The notes beneath the pieces are model-generated. The model was not told the DNA's origin. It saw only the letters and a list, made by a program, of their open reading frames with translations, and searched no databases. DNA of 64,000 bases from Pyropia yezoensis (Eukaryota; Rhodophyta; Bangiophyceae; Bangiales; Bangiaceae), in assembly GCA_009829735.1 (NCBI GenBank), contig CM020620.1:9502545-9566544 (forward strand). Direction: 5' to 3'. Shown one piece after another: positions 11,311 through 22,195 of the stretch (within the stretch, counting starts at the first letter, position 1; each line of letters begins with the position of its first letter). The translations under genes were made by a program, and so were the position numbers.

Positions 11311-11978
11311 TAGAGAGGTATGCAGGGGGTAGGATGTGCCCGCGGATAGAGGAGGGAAGAATATCGAGGGGAGACCGCGGTAGTACATATCGGCGTGGGG
11401 GGGAAAGAAAGCGGCGTGATCGAGGGTGGGGACTGCGCGGTGGCGGTGATAGGATGTATGCTCACAGTGGACGATGCGGCGGCAGTGGTGGTGCCAGTGC
11501 GTCGAGGTGGCTGCCGTTGTGTCGACGCCGGAGCGTCCTCTCGGCGACTAGTCCAGTCGCTGTTTGTGATATCGACGGTAACGGCAAGGGTGGCCAGAGA
11601 CCTTGTGTTGACTTGGTGAAGGGCGACCGAGGCGGCGACCAGCATAGAGAGGTATGCAGGGGGTAGGATGTGCCCGCGGATAGAGGAGGGAAGAATATCG
11701 AGGGGAGACCGCGGTAGTACATATCGGCGTGGGGGGGAAAGAAAGCGGCGTGATCGAGGGTGGGGACTGCGCGGTGGCGGTGATAGGATGTATGCTCACA
11801 GTGGACGATGCGGCGGCAGTGGTGGTGCCAGTGCGTCGAGGTGGCTGCCGTTGTGTCGACGCCGGAGCGTCCTCTCGGCGACTAGTCCAGTCGCTGTTTG
11901 TGATATCGACGGTAACGGCAAGGGTGGCCAGAGACCTTGTGTTGACTTGGTGAAGGGCGACCGAGGCGGCGACCAGCA
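11311..11978. repeat. Exact tandem duplication, 2 x 334 bp
   Basis: Copies 11311-11644 and 11645-11978 abut head to tail. They appear identical throughout, since translated frames on both strands agree residue for residue. The unit carries frames on both strands, but none resembles a known protein. Complete identity points to a very recent duplication, continuing homogenisation, or an assembly effect. Confidence 0.85.
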
Positions 11979-12086
11979 TGATGGCCATCTCAAGAAGTGA
12001 GTCTGTGAAAAGGAAAGAGGCTAGGGTGTTTTCGCGAACGCGCTTTCAGTGAATGCCAAGGCGCCAGCCCTGGCTCAGGCTCGCCC

Positions 12087-12292
12087 CAGGCCATCGTTGA
12101 CTTAGCGCTGACCGCAGCGCGATGGGCACCCGCTGCCGCCGGCGCCCGCCGCGGCGGCGGCGGCGGCGGCGGCTCGGGTGCGGGTGCGGCAGGCCATCGT
12201 TGACTTAGCGCTGACCGCAGCGCGATGGGCACCCGCTGCCGCCGGCGCCCGCCGCGGCGGCGGCGGCGGCGGCGGCTCGGGTGCGGGTGCGG
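12087..12292. repeat. Tandem duplication, 2 x 103 bp, each with (GCG)7
   Basis: Units 12087-12189 and 12190-12292 both run from CAGGCCATCGTTGACTTAG to GGTGCGGGTGCGG. Each contains seven GCG triplets. The second unit runs straight into the long GCG array. Confidence 0.8.
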
Positions 12293-12294
12293 CA

Positions 12295-13624
<1,330 letters not shown>

Positions 13625-15718
13625 CTATCTGTCGGCCCCAACAACCACTATACGGTTGTGCACGAGCAGCACACAAAAAAAGTGACGTACAGTCGCTGAC
13701 AGACTGAAGTTACGCTCGTACCGCTTAAGCGCGGCAGAGGCATCCGACGCGACGTCACGCACGTGATACCGCTTGCCATCTGGACAGGTCTTGCCATTCA
13801 GTAGGTAGGAGTCCTTCAACGGCAGGTCGAGGATGGTGTCGTCGGAAAACTGCGTGGAAAACGTCGTGTTGCTGGTAGCAAACTTGAGATGCTCCTTGAG
13901 AGGAGTCTTCATTCCGCGGTCGATCTTGAACTCCGTGTAGTCAATACAGCTGACTTGGATGCGCTTCAGCTCAAACAGGATGACCTCGTTGGATGAAAGT
14001 TGATGCAGCACGAGGTCGCAACGGCACTTGCCGTCTTGAACAGTGGTCTGAGCCTCAACTCTCACATGCGTGTTGCATCTGCCCGCGTAACGCACCCACG
14101 ATTGAAAAAACACGCGCGCACCAAACTGGAACCCGGCCTCATTGAGATTGCGCTCGGTCGACCCGGTGACGCGCCCCACCTTGCCGTCCGCATTCCTCTG
14201 CTGGCGCTCTTGCTCTTCCCTCACTTGTGCCGCGACCAGGGTCGGAGCGCTCACAAAGCTCTGAAATATCGCGCGCACCAACGCAGGGGTCGGCGCGCGC
14301 AGGAGGTTGACCACCTGGTCGCCCGTCGCGGAAAGGGCCCTCCGGAGAGGAAAGGATGCCATCTGGCCCACCTTGTTGCTTGACGATAACATGAACATGT
14401 CCACGCGGGAGCCATTCGCCTGACGCACAAGCATACGGTCCGTGCAGTAGAGAATGCCGTAGTACGTCAGAAACAGCCGAACTTGCTCCAAGCCGTCCAC
14501 ATCGTCGGGTGGCGGAAGAAGAAGGTCTTGAAAAGAAAAGGGCTTGTTGAAGAGCGATACACGGGCTGTCCCGTCCGCGCCGCAAACCTCATCGAAGATA
14601 AAAGGGATGACGGCCAGCGCATGCTTCACAAGGAAGTTGACCGCCGATTGACTGGCGGTGACGTTGTAGTTGTCCATGTACGACGCAAAGTAGTCGTCGT
14701 CCTCGCCGTCCGCTAAACCGCGCAGGATGACCTCTCGGAAGCTTGAAGACGACTGCATGCGGTTGAAGAAGGACATCGTCAGCATTGGGTGGAAGAGAGT
14801 AGGTCCAGAACTCGTGTAGAAGCGCAGGTTGTTGTAGAAACGTCTCAGCAGGTTGAACACGTTCTGCTGCTGGGCCTTTGGGATCGAATTCGCCGCATGG
14901 ATGGCCTCCATAACCTCACCGTCATGAAAGCCAAAGGCGCCCGCAATTTCAGGAAGAATGGTGACGTAGAGCCCGACGTTGAAGATAGACGCGTCCGCTA
15001 GGGCGAGAGGCGTGATGCCCGTGGTGAAGGTGCGGAACTTCTCAAGGTCCACCTGAGCCGAGCCGTCACCGATACGTTTGAAAGTAGAGTAGAGCCTCCG
15101 TAGGGCAGACGACAGCGACGACTTGGCCCGCAGCTGCCGTTGGACCTCCCGCATGTACGCGATCGGGCTGGCCAACATCATCGAGTTTGGCCCGCGGTCG
15201 TACTCGTCCACAATCACGTACAGCCTCTTGTTGACTTGAGCAGCGACGGCCTTGGCCAAGTTGGCCACCGTCACATCCGAGTGTTGACGATCAATGGTGA
15301 AGTCCATGCCGTACCTCTCCTGGAAGTCAACACAAGCCAAGTTGATCACCGCGTGTGTGGCGTCGTTCATCTCCTCGGCCTTAGCATCGTCCCCCGGCAT
15401 GTCGTCCAGATGCAAAAACAACACGTAGTACGAGCTGTGGCTCTCTGTCGGATTGTCCCCGACCTCAAGACCATTGAAGTAGTTGTCGAAGTCGTCAGCT
15501 CGCGCAATGTCGTAGTAGGCCGCCATCATCGAGCAAAACAGCGTCTTGCCGGTCCTTGGAGGCCGCACAATCACGATGTGCTGCGCATTCTGGGCCTCCA
15601 ACTCAGCAATGTACTCGGTCTTATCCACGAAGAAGGTTCCCGTCCGGCGGATGTCGACGAAGCTCGAAGACGAATGTGGAAACTTCCATGACCCCTCGCG
15701 TGGTAAGGAGAGCCGCAT
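13625..15718 (-). CDS. AAA-ATPase-like / PD-(D/E)XK nuclease-fold protein
   Basis: An intronless frame open from 16195. I chose the ATG at 15718 (697 aa) because conserved sequence starts there; the upstream 159 codons are low-complexity and include a 27-bp tandem repeat. The N-terminal half matches the AAA-ATPase_like (PF09820) pattern: FVDIRRTGTFFVDKTEYI, a P-loop VRPPRTGKT (residues 210-218 of the longer frame) and a Walker B VIVDEYD (near 327-333). The C-terminal part fits the PDDEXK_9 (DUF1703) nuclease fold, with CRCDLVL and FELKR giving D727, E742 and K744. Family members are mostly bacterial or carried by mobile or lineage-expanded eukaryotic genes, including Crinkler-type proteins. 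The biological role is unknown. Codon use is more balanced than in neighbouring genes. The frame looks intact. Confidence 0.75.
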   Translation of the reverse strand: MRLSLPREGSWKFPHSSSSFVDIRRTGTFFVDKTEYIAELEAQNAQHIVIVRPPRTGKTLFCSMMAAYYDIARADDFDNYFNGLEVGDNPTESHSSYYVLFLHLDDMPGDDAKAEEMNDATHAVINLACVDFQERYGMDFTIDRQHSDVTVANLAKAVAAQVNKRLYVIVDEYDRGPNSMMLASPIAYMREVQRQLRAKSSLSSALRRLYSTFKRIGDGSAQVDLEKFRTFTTGITPLALADASIFNVGLYVTILPEIAGAFGFHDGEVMEAIHAANSIPKAQQQNVFNLLRRFYNNLRFYTSSGPTLFHPMLTMSFFNRMQSSSSFREVILRGLADGEDDDYFASYMDNYNVTASQSAVNFLVKHALAVIPFIFDEVCGADGTARVSLFNKPFSFQDLLLPPPDDVDGLEQVRLFLTYYGILYCTDRMLVRQANGSRVDMFMLSSSNKVGQMASFPLRRALSATGDQVVNLLRAPTPALVRAIFQSFVSAPTLVAAQVREEQERQQRNADGKVGRVTGSTERNLNEAGFQFGARVFFQSWVRYAGRCNTHVRVEAQTTVQDGKCRCDLVLHQLSSNEVILFELKRIQVSCIDYTEFKIDRGMKTPLKEHLKFATSNTTFSTQFSDDTILDLPLKDSYLLNGKTCPDGKRYHVRDVASDASAALKRYERNFSLSATVRHFFCVLLVHNRIVVVGADR

Positions 15719-16195
15719 ACCGCGCGCGTTCCCAGGGGAGGATGAGAGCCCCCCACTGGCCTTGGAAGCGCGGCGCCTCGCCGAGCCAGTCAACACGGAG
15801 GCCGCGCGCCCGACCCCCGGCGCAGGCACGCGACGCCCGACCCCCGGCGCAGGCACGCGACGCCCGGCCCACGACCCCGCCACCATCCCAGCCCTCCAGC
15901 AGCCAGGGCAGTCCAAATCGCCCCGCCGACGCCATTGCCCCCATGGCCACGCCACGTCCGCACCGCCGCCGCGCTGCCTTTGAATGTGCAACCCCCGGTC
16001 CGCCTTGATGGTGGGCAAATCGCGAGCAGGGGTCGGAAGGAGAACACCGAACGGACGGCAGCCTACTCCAGCAAAAGCCGCCATTGCCACACCAGAATCA
16101 GCTGCCGCCGATGCTGCGACGAAAGGAGCGTCTACGAGGAGGGAGGTATCATGCGGGCCGTGCACTGGGCGACCGACCGATTGCACACCGAACAC

Positions 16196-16786
16196 CGCGC
16201 AGATACCGCTTCGAGGTAGTAGTCCAAACAGAACGACCCTCGTTGGATTCCAGTGTGTCGGTGGGCTACATCGTCGCGAAAACGTGCCACGCGACTTGGT
16301 GTATCTATGCGGCTGGAAGGAAGTAAGTAACTGTGGCGCGGGACGATAGAGTTCTCATTTTTTTGGCTTTTTTTTTTCTGAGTTAGCACCACCGCTAGAT
16401 CGGGCTCCTCCAGAGCAAGCTAAAGAGCGTGTATTTTTTTCGAAGTGCATTGAATCTGACAAACATTCTCCAGTGTAAGCGTGTCTTGACACTTTTAGCT
16501 ACTTTCGAGCGCGGCAAAAAAGTGCAAACGTCTTAGACGAAGAACGGGGGCTACTTATGGTAATTACCATATGACAGGGCAGGAGAGTCTAGTTGGCGGG
16601 CTGGGCTGGCTTTGGCGCGCGCGCCAGCATGCATGCGTCACATGAATTGCGCGCGTACCGTCCTTCGACGCTCACCCTGCTGCAGACTTTAGTGCCCCTG
16701 GCGACGACCGGCCGACGAGGAGCAGTACGAGAAGCAGCACAGCATTCCACGGGCACTGTGCGTGCACCTTCCTCTCCGTCAGTGAG
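16196..16786. other. Intergenic, AT-richer, no gene seen
   Basis: This gap separates two divergent accessory genes. It contains T-rich stretches (16360-16380, 16430-16440) and a self-complementary TGGTAATTACCA near 16558-16569. It may hold both promoters. I saw no clear terminal inverted repeat for the transposase gene to the right. Confidence 0.5.
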
Positions 16787-18869
16787 ATGAGTTTGAACGG
16801 GGCCCCTCCTGCGGACGATAACGGAGGGCGTGCTAGCTCGACTGCTGCCCGCCCTGCCGGTCGCCTCGTTCTGGCTGCAGAACACCAAGGCGGCGATAGA
16901 GATGGCTGCGCGGCCGCCACACCCCCCGGGGCTGCGAATAGGCGGCCCTTGGCTGGGGTCGGTGAGACCATGGGAGCCGCCGCGGATCTATTAAACTCTG
17001 AGCGTGCTGCTAGCCTGGAGGCTGGTTGCCAGGGTGAGGATGGTGCAGCCACGCTTTTCCCTGTCGTCGTTGGAGGCTTGGCTGATGTTGGCGGACGTGG
17101 CGACCCGACCGCCGAAGACGGCCCACCCCCCGCTTCGGTCGGTGATGGACGGACGGACGCTGGCGGCGGACAGACGATCGGGACCACAGCGGTCCTCTTA
17201 AGCTCTGCGATTGCTGTCGGCGTGGGAGGTCGAGAGGGTGGGGGTGGGTCAGCTGATTCGCAACATGTCGGTAGCGGTGATCTGGCTGCTGCGGGCGGAC
17301 GTCGTGACCAGGGTGATGACGACACCGCAACACGGCCAGTGGTTGGTCACTGGTTACCCCTTGCTGATGTCGCTGCACCCACGGGTGGCAGTGTACCCAG
17401 CCCAAGCTTGCTGGTCGGCGAAGGCGTTGCCACTGGCGCACAGGGTGACTTTGACGGCCACGGGGCAGTTTTGCCTGGCTCTGTTGTCGGTGTCGCGGGG
17501 GCTGGTGCCCGTCGAAGAGGCGTCGTTTGCGCAGACGTTGGCGCAACCACTGCCGAGGTCCGTGACAGGAATACCCCCCTAGCGGCTCCCAGCGGCGCTG
17601 GTTGTGTTCCTGGGTGCGCCGGCGTTGAATCACGCTTGCGTCTTGTCGTCCCGCTCCCTATGGTTCGCAAGCTACGGATGCACATGGACTCTTGCCCTGG
17701 CACCAACAAGTCACAGTTCTTCTTCGGTGGTCTGGGCTTGATGCTGGCGTCTGGACTGCTTGACTGTGCCATGGCTGTGTACATGGTGGTTGGTCACACC
17801 AAGTTTGGACCTGACCTCGTCGCCCGGCAGATTGCCGGCCGCTGCAATGTCGAGGACGTCTTCAACCACGGCCAGCTTTCAAGTATCATCGCGTCCTATG
17901 GCACGTCAGGGGCCTACGACGACACCTTACTGCAGACACGGAAGCTGGGGACGCAGCAGCTGTTTAACCCAGATTGCTTATATTCTGTCTTACAGGTGCA
18001 TTTTACTGCTGGCGGACGATGGCCACGTGTCCCTTGGTAATGCTGTACCATGCCCTGATAACTTTGAGCCATTCCTGGACGGTGGCGACCTATTCGCAGA
18101 CGCAGACATCATGAGGGAGTGCAAGCGCGCTGCGGAGCGCCAGCTGCGGACCGTTGTGCTGCCGAGCCTGCACCAGAAGCAGTACAGGGGCGTCGGCGAG
18201 CGCGCTGTGCCGGAGCACAGCGACGCCCCTCCTGGAGCACGGCTTCTACCCACGTCGGTGACGTCGTTACGTAACGTGCGGCTCTTCACTCGTCGTTGCG
18301 TGAAATACAAGTACTGGCGCGAGCAGCGGGGGTGGATGAGAGACTCGTCGCTGTCGACCGTTAATGCCGCGCTCGCCGCGGTGCAGCCGTACACCTCCCA
18401 CCCAGAGCTCCGCAAGGACGCGTATGGAGCCAAGGCCAAGGACATCTCGGACCAGTACGTCAAGAACGTCCCGCCCGAGCTTGTGCCCAACCGTGTTAGA
18501 CTCCCTGAAGGGGGCTGCACGGGGCGATTGCAGCAGTGGAAGCAATCGCGCCTGCTTGCATCTGAGTCGGTGGAGACGCCAACCCGGTCAACCATGCAGA
18601 GTGAGAACGCCGCCAGCGCGCCCGTCACCCCGCCGGTGCTCAAGAAGGTGAGGTGGTCCGCGGCTTCCCACGAGAAGCCACTCGTTGACGCGGTGCTTGC
18701 CGCTCCGTTCAATAGGAAATTGCCCAAGAAGCAGGCCGAGTGGGTTTGTCTGGCGGAGAAGATGCCGTCACCCGCCTGCGGGGAGGTGTGGGATGTGGCA
18801 ACGCTAAAGCGTCATGCCAAGCAGCTCGCCAAAGTGCGCCCGGACCTGGCTGGAAGATGGGCACTGTGA
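16787..18869 (+). CDS. DUF7869-like DNA transposase gene
   Basis: The recognisable part begins near 17660 with HMDSCPGTNKS followed by VYMVVGHTKFGPD. This matches the DUF7869 pattern of transposon proteins (an acidic D..GQNKN-like box, then GHTKF.PD). It continues through LLQTRKLGTQQL and ADDGHVSLGNAVPCPDNF to a basic C-terminus. The frame changes once: 16787-17961 joins 17996-18869 in phase if 34 bases (17962-17995, GT...TTACAG) are removed. That is very short for an intron, so a small insertion or decay is an alternative. The first 280 codons are Gly/Ala/Asp-rich without a domain, and the true 5' end is uncertain. No flanking terminal repeats were found, so the copy may be immobile. Confidence 0.55.
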
Positions 18870-18984
18870 GGGGCGTTAAACAGTAGTAGCACGATCGCAC
18901 CTGGTGCTGTATTCCACTACGACCAATGGTCTTCTTGGCACGAAATAGACACTGAAAGAAAGCTTGTCCCCCCACCCCCGCGGC

Positions 18985-19740
18985 GGCGGCCGCGCCGCCC
19001 CCCCTGGTGCTCCTCCCTGCCCTGGCGGCCAAGGACTTTCCGCACCGCCTGGACGCCGCCTCTGCCGACGCGGTGCGGCGGCTGCCGCCGGCCACCGCCG
19101 CCGTCCGCGAGGGCCTCCGCCTCGCGACCGCCGCGCTCGCCGTCGAGAGCTGCACCATGGGCGTGCGGGTGTCGGCGGCGCAGCTGCCCGGGCTCGCCGC
19201 CCTGCGCGGCGAGGCGGCAGCCATCCTGGGAATCCCGCCAGCCGACGTGCCGGAGCTGAACATCCGGGGGGGGGGGGGGCGCCAACGCGTATACGCTCGC
19301 CGTCGAGGTGGGCGGTGGCGCAGCAGCCGCGGCCGCCGCCGCCGCGCAGCCCGCGGCCCGCCGGTCCCCCCGGCCGCTGGGCGCTGGCAGCGGAAGTATC
19401 TGGCGACCGGGCGGCGCTGCCCGTCGCGCAGGACCCGGCGGGCATTGCGTCGGGGCTGATAAGGCGGCATGGGGGTTGAGCGGCGAGGGGGATGGCGCCG
19501 CTATGGGGCTCCCCACCCCTCCCCGCGCTCCCCTTGCAGATATGGGGGGGGAGCAGGAGACGGTGACACTTCCGCCGGGGCCGCGACAGCGGAACGGCTG
19601 GACACGTGGCTCGCCCAGGCCGCCGAGGCAGAGGACTTGCGGTGAAGCCTGGGAGGTCCCCAGGGGGGGGGCGGGGCTCTCAGCGACCTCCGCTCCGAGA
19701 CGCACCCGCCGCAGGTCGTCCGGGCGGCGGAAGTGATGCG
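18985..19740 (+). pseudogene. Broken copy of a plastid M48 metallopeptidase gene
   Basis: Three segments in order match plant-type plastid Peptidase M48 proteins. The first is AAKDFPHRLD...QLPGLAALRGEAAAILGI (19013-19260) leading to NAYTLAVEV (near 19283). The second is AEVSGDRAALPVAQDP (near 19393-19440). The third is ERLDTWLAQAAEAEDLR (near 19590-19640). The catalytic HExxH region expected between the first two is missing, replaced by Ala/Arg-rich sequence. The segments lie in different frames, with at least three frame changes, one at a G run near 19266, and a stop follows DLR. In working relatives the second segment reads like CDRAALL; here the Cys is Gly. This is a dead host gene copy, perhaps from duplication. 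The intact parent is not in this window. Confidence 0.7.
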
Positions 19741-19789
19741 CTGGGCGGGGGGGGGGCAAAGAGGGGCCACAGAAAGAGAAAAAGTGATC

Positions 19790-20506
19790 CTAGTTGTCTA
19801 GCGAGGCGCTGTCCAAGCAACCGTCGGGGCCATACTCCGTGCGGTATATAGGAGGAAGCCCCGACCCTATCGTGCTCCCCCCAAGAAGCACGTCACTCAG
19901 TGTCGACAGTGTGTCGTCCGTCGACTTAGACCCGCCGATGCGCTCACTGCGCGTGTAGACAATGTTTCTCGAGAAGCGAGAAGGCCCGGCGGCGTCACCG
20001 CAGCTCTCAGCACAAACGATGTGCACATAATAGGTCTCCCCCGACATAAAGTACGTCGGTCGAGGCTGGGGAGAGCTATTCCACGAGGGTATAGACTTGT
20101 CCTGCTGGTAGTCCGAGGACATTTCGAGCCACTCGCTTGCAGCACGGCTCACGAGCTCGTCCGTCAAGTCCATGGAGGCCAGAAAACGCCCAGGAAACCC
20201 TCTCAATGAGACAACGAATCGATAACGGAACGCCGTTGAGAGTGCACCAGAGCAGAGAACATGACGTATGCTGTCCTCGGGAGCATCTCTGATGTAAGAA
20301 CGCGGCAGTGACGCCACAATCCAGCACTGACGGTTCGGTTGCACAGAACGTCGCGAATGCGCTCCCGAGAAACGCCCCGACTCGACGCCGGGCTGTCCGA
20401 ACGCGGCGGGACGCGCATATGTCGAGCAGACACCCGGGCGTTCCGGGCTCGGGCTTTCGTCAGGTTCAGATCCGGCGAGATGCTGCAGGCGAAGCGGCAG
20501 GAGCAT
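19790..20506 (-). CDS. Unassigned 238-aa ORF, possible PA14/GLEYA-like fragment
   Basis: The frame has balanced codon use and normal amino-acid composition, unlike most of this window, so it may be coding. The middle (FRYRFVVSLRG, then TYFMSGETYYVHIVCAESCGD) loosely follows the PA14/GLEYA plan of a beta strand, a displayed loop and Y-F-(x)-aG--YY; this is a weak resemblance. The C-terminus is Ser/Gly/Asp-rich. The first codons are not convincing, so upstream exons are possible. I do not assign a function. Confidence 0.35.
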   Translation of the reverse strand: MLLPLRLQHLAGSEPDESPSPERPGVCSTYARPAAFGQPGVESGRFSGAHSRRSVQPNRQCWIVASLPRSYIRDAPEDSIRHVLCSGALSTAFRYRFVVSLRGFPGRFLASMDLTDELVSRAASEWLEMSSDYQQDKSIPSWNSSPQPRPTYFMSGETYYVHIVCAESCGDAAGPSRFSRNIVYTRSERIGGSKSTDDTLSTLSDVLLGGSTIGSGLPPIYRTEYGPDGCLDSASLDN

Positions 20507-21065
20507 CCAGCATGCGTCTGGTTGAGAGTAAATAGTTCAATGGACAGGATGACTTGTAAGCACCTCTCTTCGTCATGAACTTGACTTAGATGAGACTAAT
20601 ACGGTTGGACTTCATGTTAGGACGTGTAGTATTGAGAAAGCGTTTCCAGAGATTTCAACTACCTTTCCTGGCCAGTATAACCACGAATAGGACGATTCTA
20701 ACTCCTATGGACTTGGAAGGGAGCTGACTTAAACGTCATGCTTAGGGAAAGACTTGTGCCTAATACATGCATGGACTGATATAGTGTTTCCCGGGGGCTC
20801 AACTATCCTTTCCTCACCAGGATAACTTTCAAACTATTTATCGGGCTTCTTCGGCCATTCTGTCCTGGCCTCCTTCGGATCTCCGCGTGGAGCGCCCAGC
20901 CACGCCATGCACGGGCGCTTCTACGCATCCCCTCCCCCACGACCACCACCGCCCCCGGGCCTGGCGCCAGTCTGCTCGACCATCGTGCTCGTTGGTAGTC
21001 GTACCAGCCGCCCCCCCCTTCCCTCCTCCCCCTCCCTTCCCCCACCCTCCCGGCTCCCCATCTTC
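20507..21065. other. AT-richer intergenic region upstream of the cyclophilin gene
   Basis: Mixed-composition DNA between a minus-strand ORF and a plus-strand gene. The last 100 bases before the cyclophilin ATG are strongly C/T-rich, as in other plus-strand genes of this window. Nothing else recognised. Confidence 0.5.
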
Positions 21066-21751
21066 ATGGCCTTTTCCCCGTCTCCGCCGCCGCTGCGTTT
21101 GGGGCGCCTGCCGGCGGTCGCCGCCCCGGCCGGCGCTCCCCCGCCCCGGCGGCTGCGGGCGACCGCCAGTGACCCTCCGCGGCGGGCGCCACCCCCGGCG
21201 GCGGACGCACCGGCGCCCCCCCCCCGCCTCGCCCCCCCTTTCCCAGAGCAAGTGTCCCCTGCACCGGCCCCCACTCCCAGCCGCCGCACCTTTTTGTCGT
21301 CCGCCGCGGCAGTGGCGACGGCGGCCGCCGCCGCCGGCCTGCTCCCGGTCGCCCGCCCCGCAGCGGCGGCGGCGGCGGCGGCGAGCGACGTGGAGGCCGC
21401 CACGGCACCCGGTGCCCCCCCCCCCCCCTCGGCGCGTCCGCCTCCAACGCCCGCCCCGACGCGATTGACCCGTCGGTCGCCGAGCCGCCCATGACCGCCG
21501 CCGCCTACCTGGACGTGTCCATTGCGGGCGCCCCCCCGCGGCGAGTGACCATTGGCCTGTATGGGGACCTGCTGCCCGCGACAGTGGCCAACTTTTTGGC
21601 CCTCTGCGCCGCCCCCCCGGGGGCGGGCGGCTACGCCGGCACCGACGTGTACCGCCTCATCCCGGGGCTGACCGTCCAGGCGGGGGACGTGCTCCACAAT
21701 GGGGGGAAGAGCGGCGCCGCGTCGGCCGCGGCGGTCGAAGCGGCCGTGGCG

Positions 21752-21792
<41 letters not shown>

Positions 21793-22195
21793 AGCTGCTA
21801 CCGGCGCCCCAGGGACGGACGGCGGCGGTGGCGGCGGGGCGACCGCAGCCGCGGCGGCGGCGGCGGCAGGGACCTTCCCCATGGAGGGCGTGCGCGTCGG
21901 CCACACCGTCCTCGGGTCGGTGAATATGGTGGTGAGCCGGGGCGGGGAGGTGGACTCGCGCTTCTTCATCACCCTCCGCCCCGACAGCCGCTACCTCGAC
22001 GGCAAGTACTGCGCCTTTGGCCGCGTCACGGGCGGCCTCGACGTGCTCGCCGACGTGGAGGCGGTGGGGGGGGGGGGGGTGTCCAACCGGCCCCGCCGGC
22101 GGGTTACCATTGTGGGGTGCGGCGTTGCCGACGCGGCCGCCCCCCCGGGGGGGGCGCGCAAGCTCAATGGCTTTGGGGGGGGGGTCATGGCCTAA
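21066..22195 (+). CDS. Thylakoid-lumen cyclophilin (CYP28-like), frame change at a C14 run
   Basis: The N-terminus from the ATG at 21066 has a Ser/Pro/Arg-rich transit region, then a twin-arginine lumen signal (SRRTFLSS followed by an Ala-rich hydrophobic stretch). The cyclophilin domain follows (IGLYGDLLPATVANF, YRLIPGLTVQAGD, SRFFITLRPDSRYLDGKYCAFG, VTGGLDVL). In cyclophilin A numbering R55, Q63 and F113 are kept, but F60, W121 and H126 are replaced (L, Y, Y), so isomerase activity may be weak, as in several lumenal relatives. A poly-Ala/Gly insertion of about 60 residues lies in the middle of the domain. The leader and domain are in different frames, which meet at 14 consecutive C (21415-21428); one base too few or two too many there would explain it. 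Sequencing error is the simplest reading. Confidence 0.75.

Noticed and set aside
16187-16569. Terminal inverted repeats for the transposase or ATPase gene
   Set aside because: Only short self-complementary patches such as TGGTAATTACCA were found, and I saw no matching partner on the far side of either gene.
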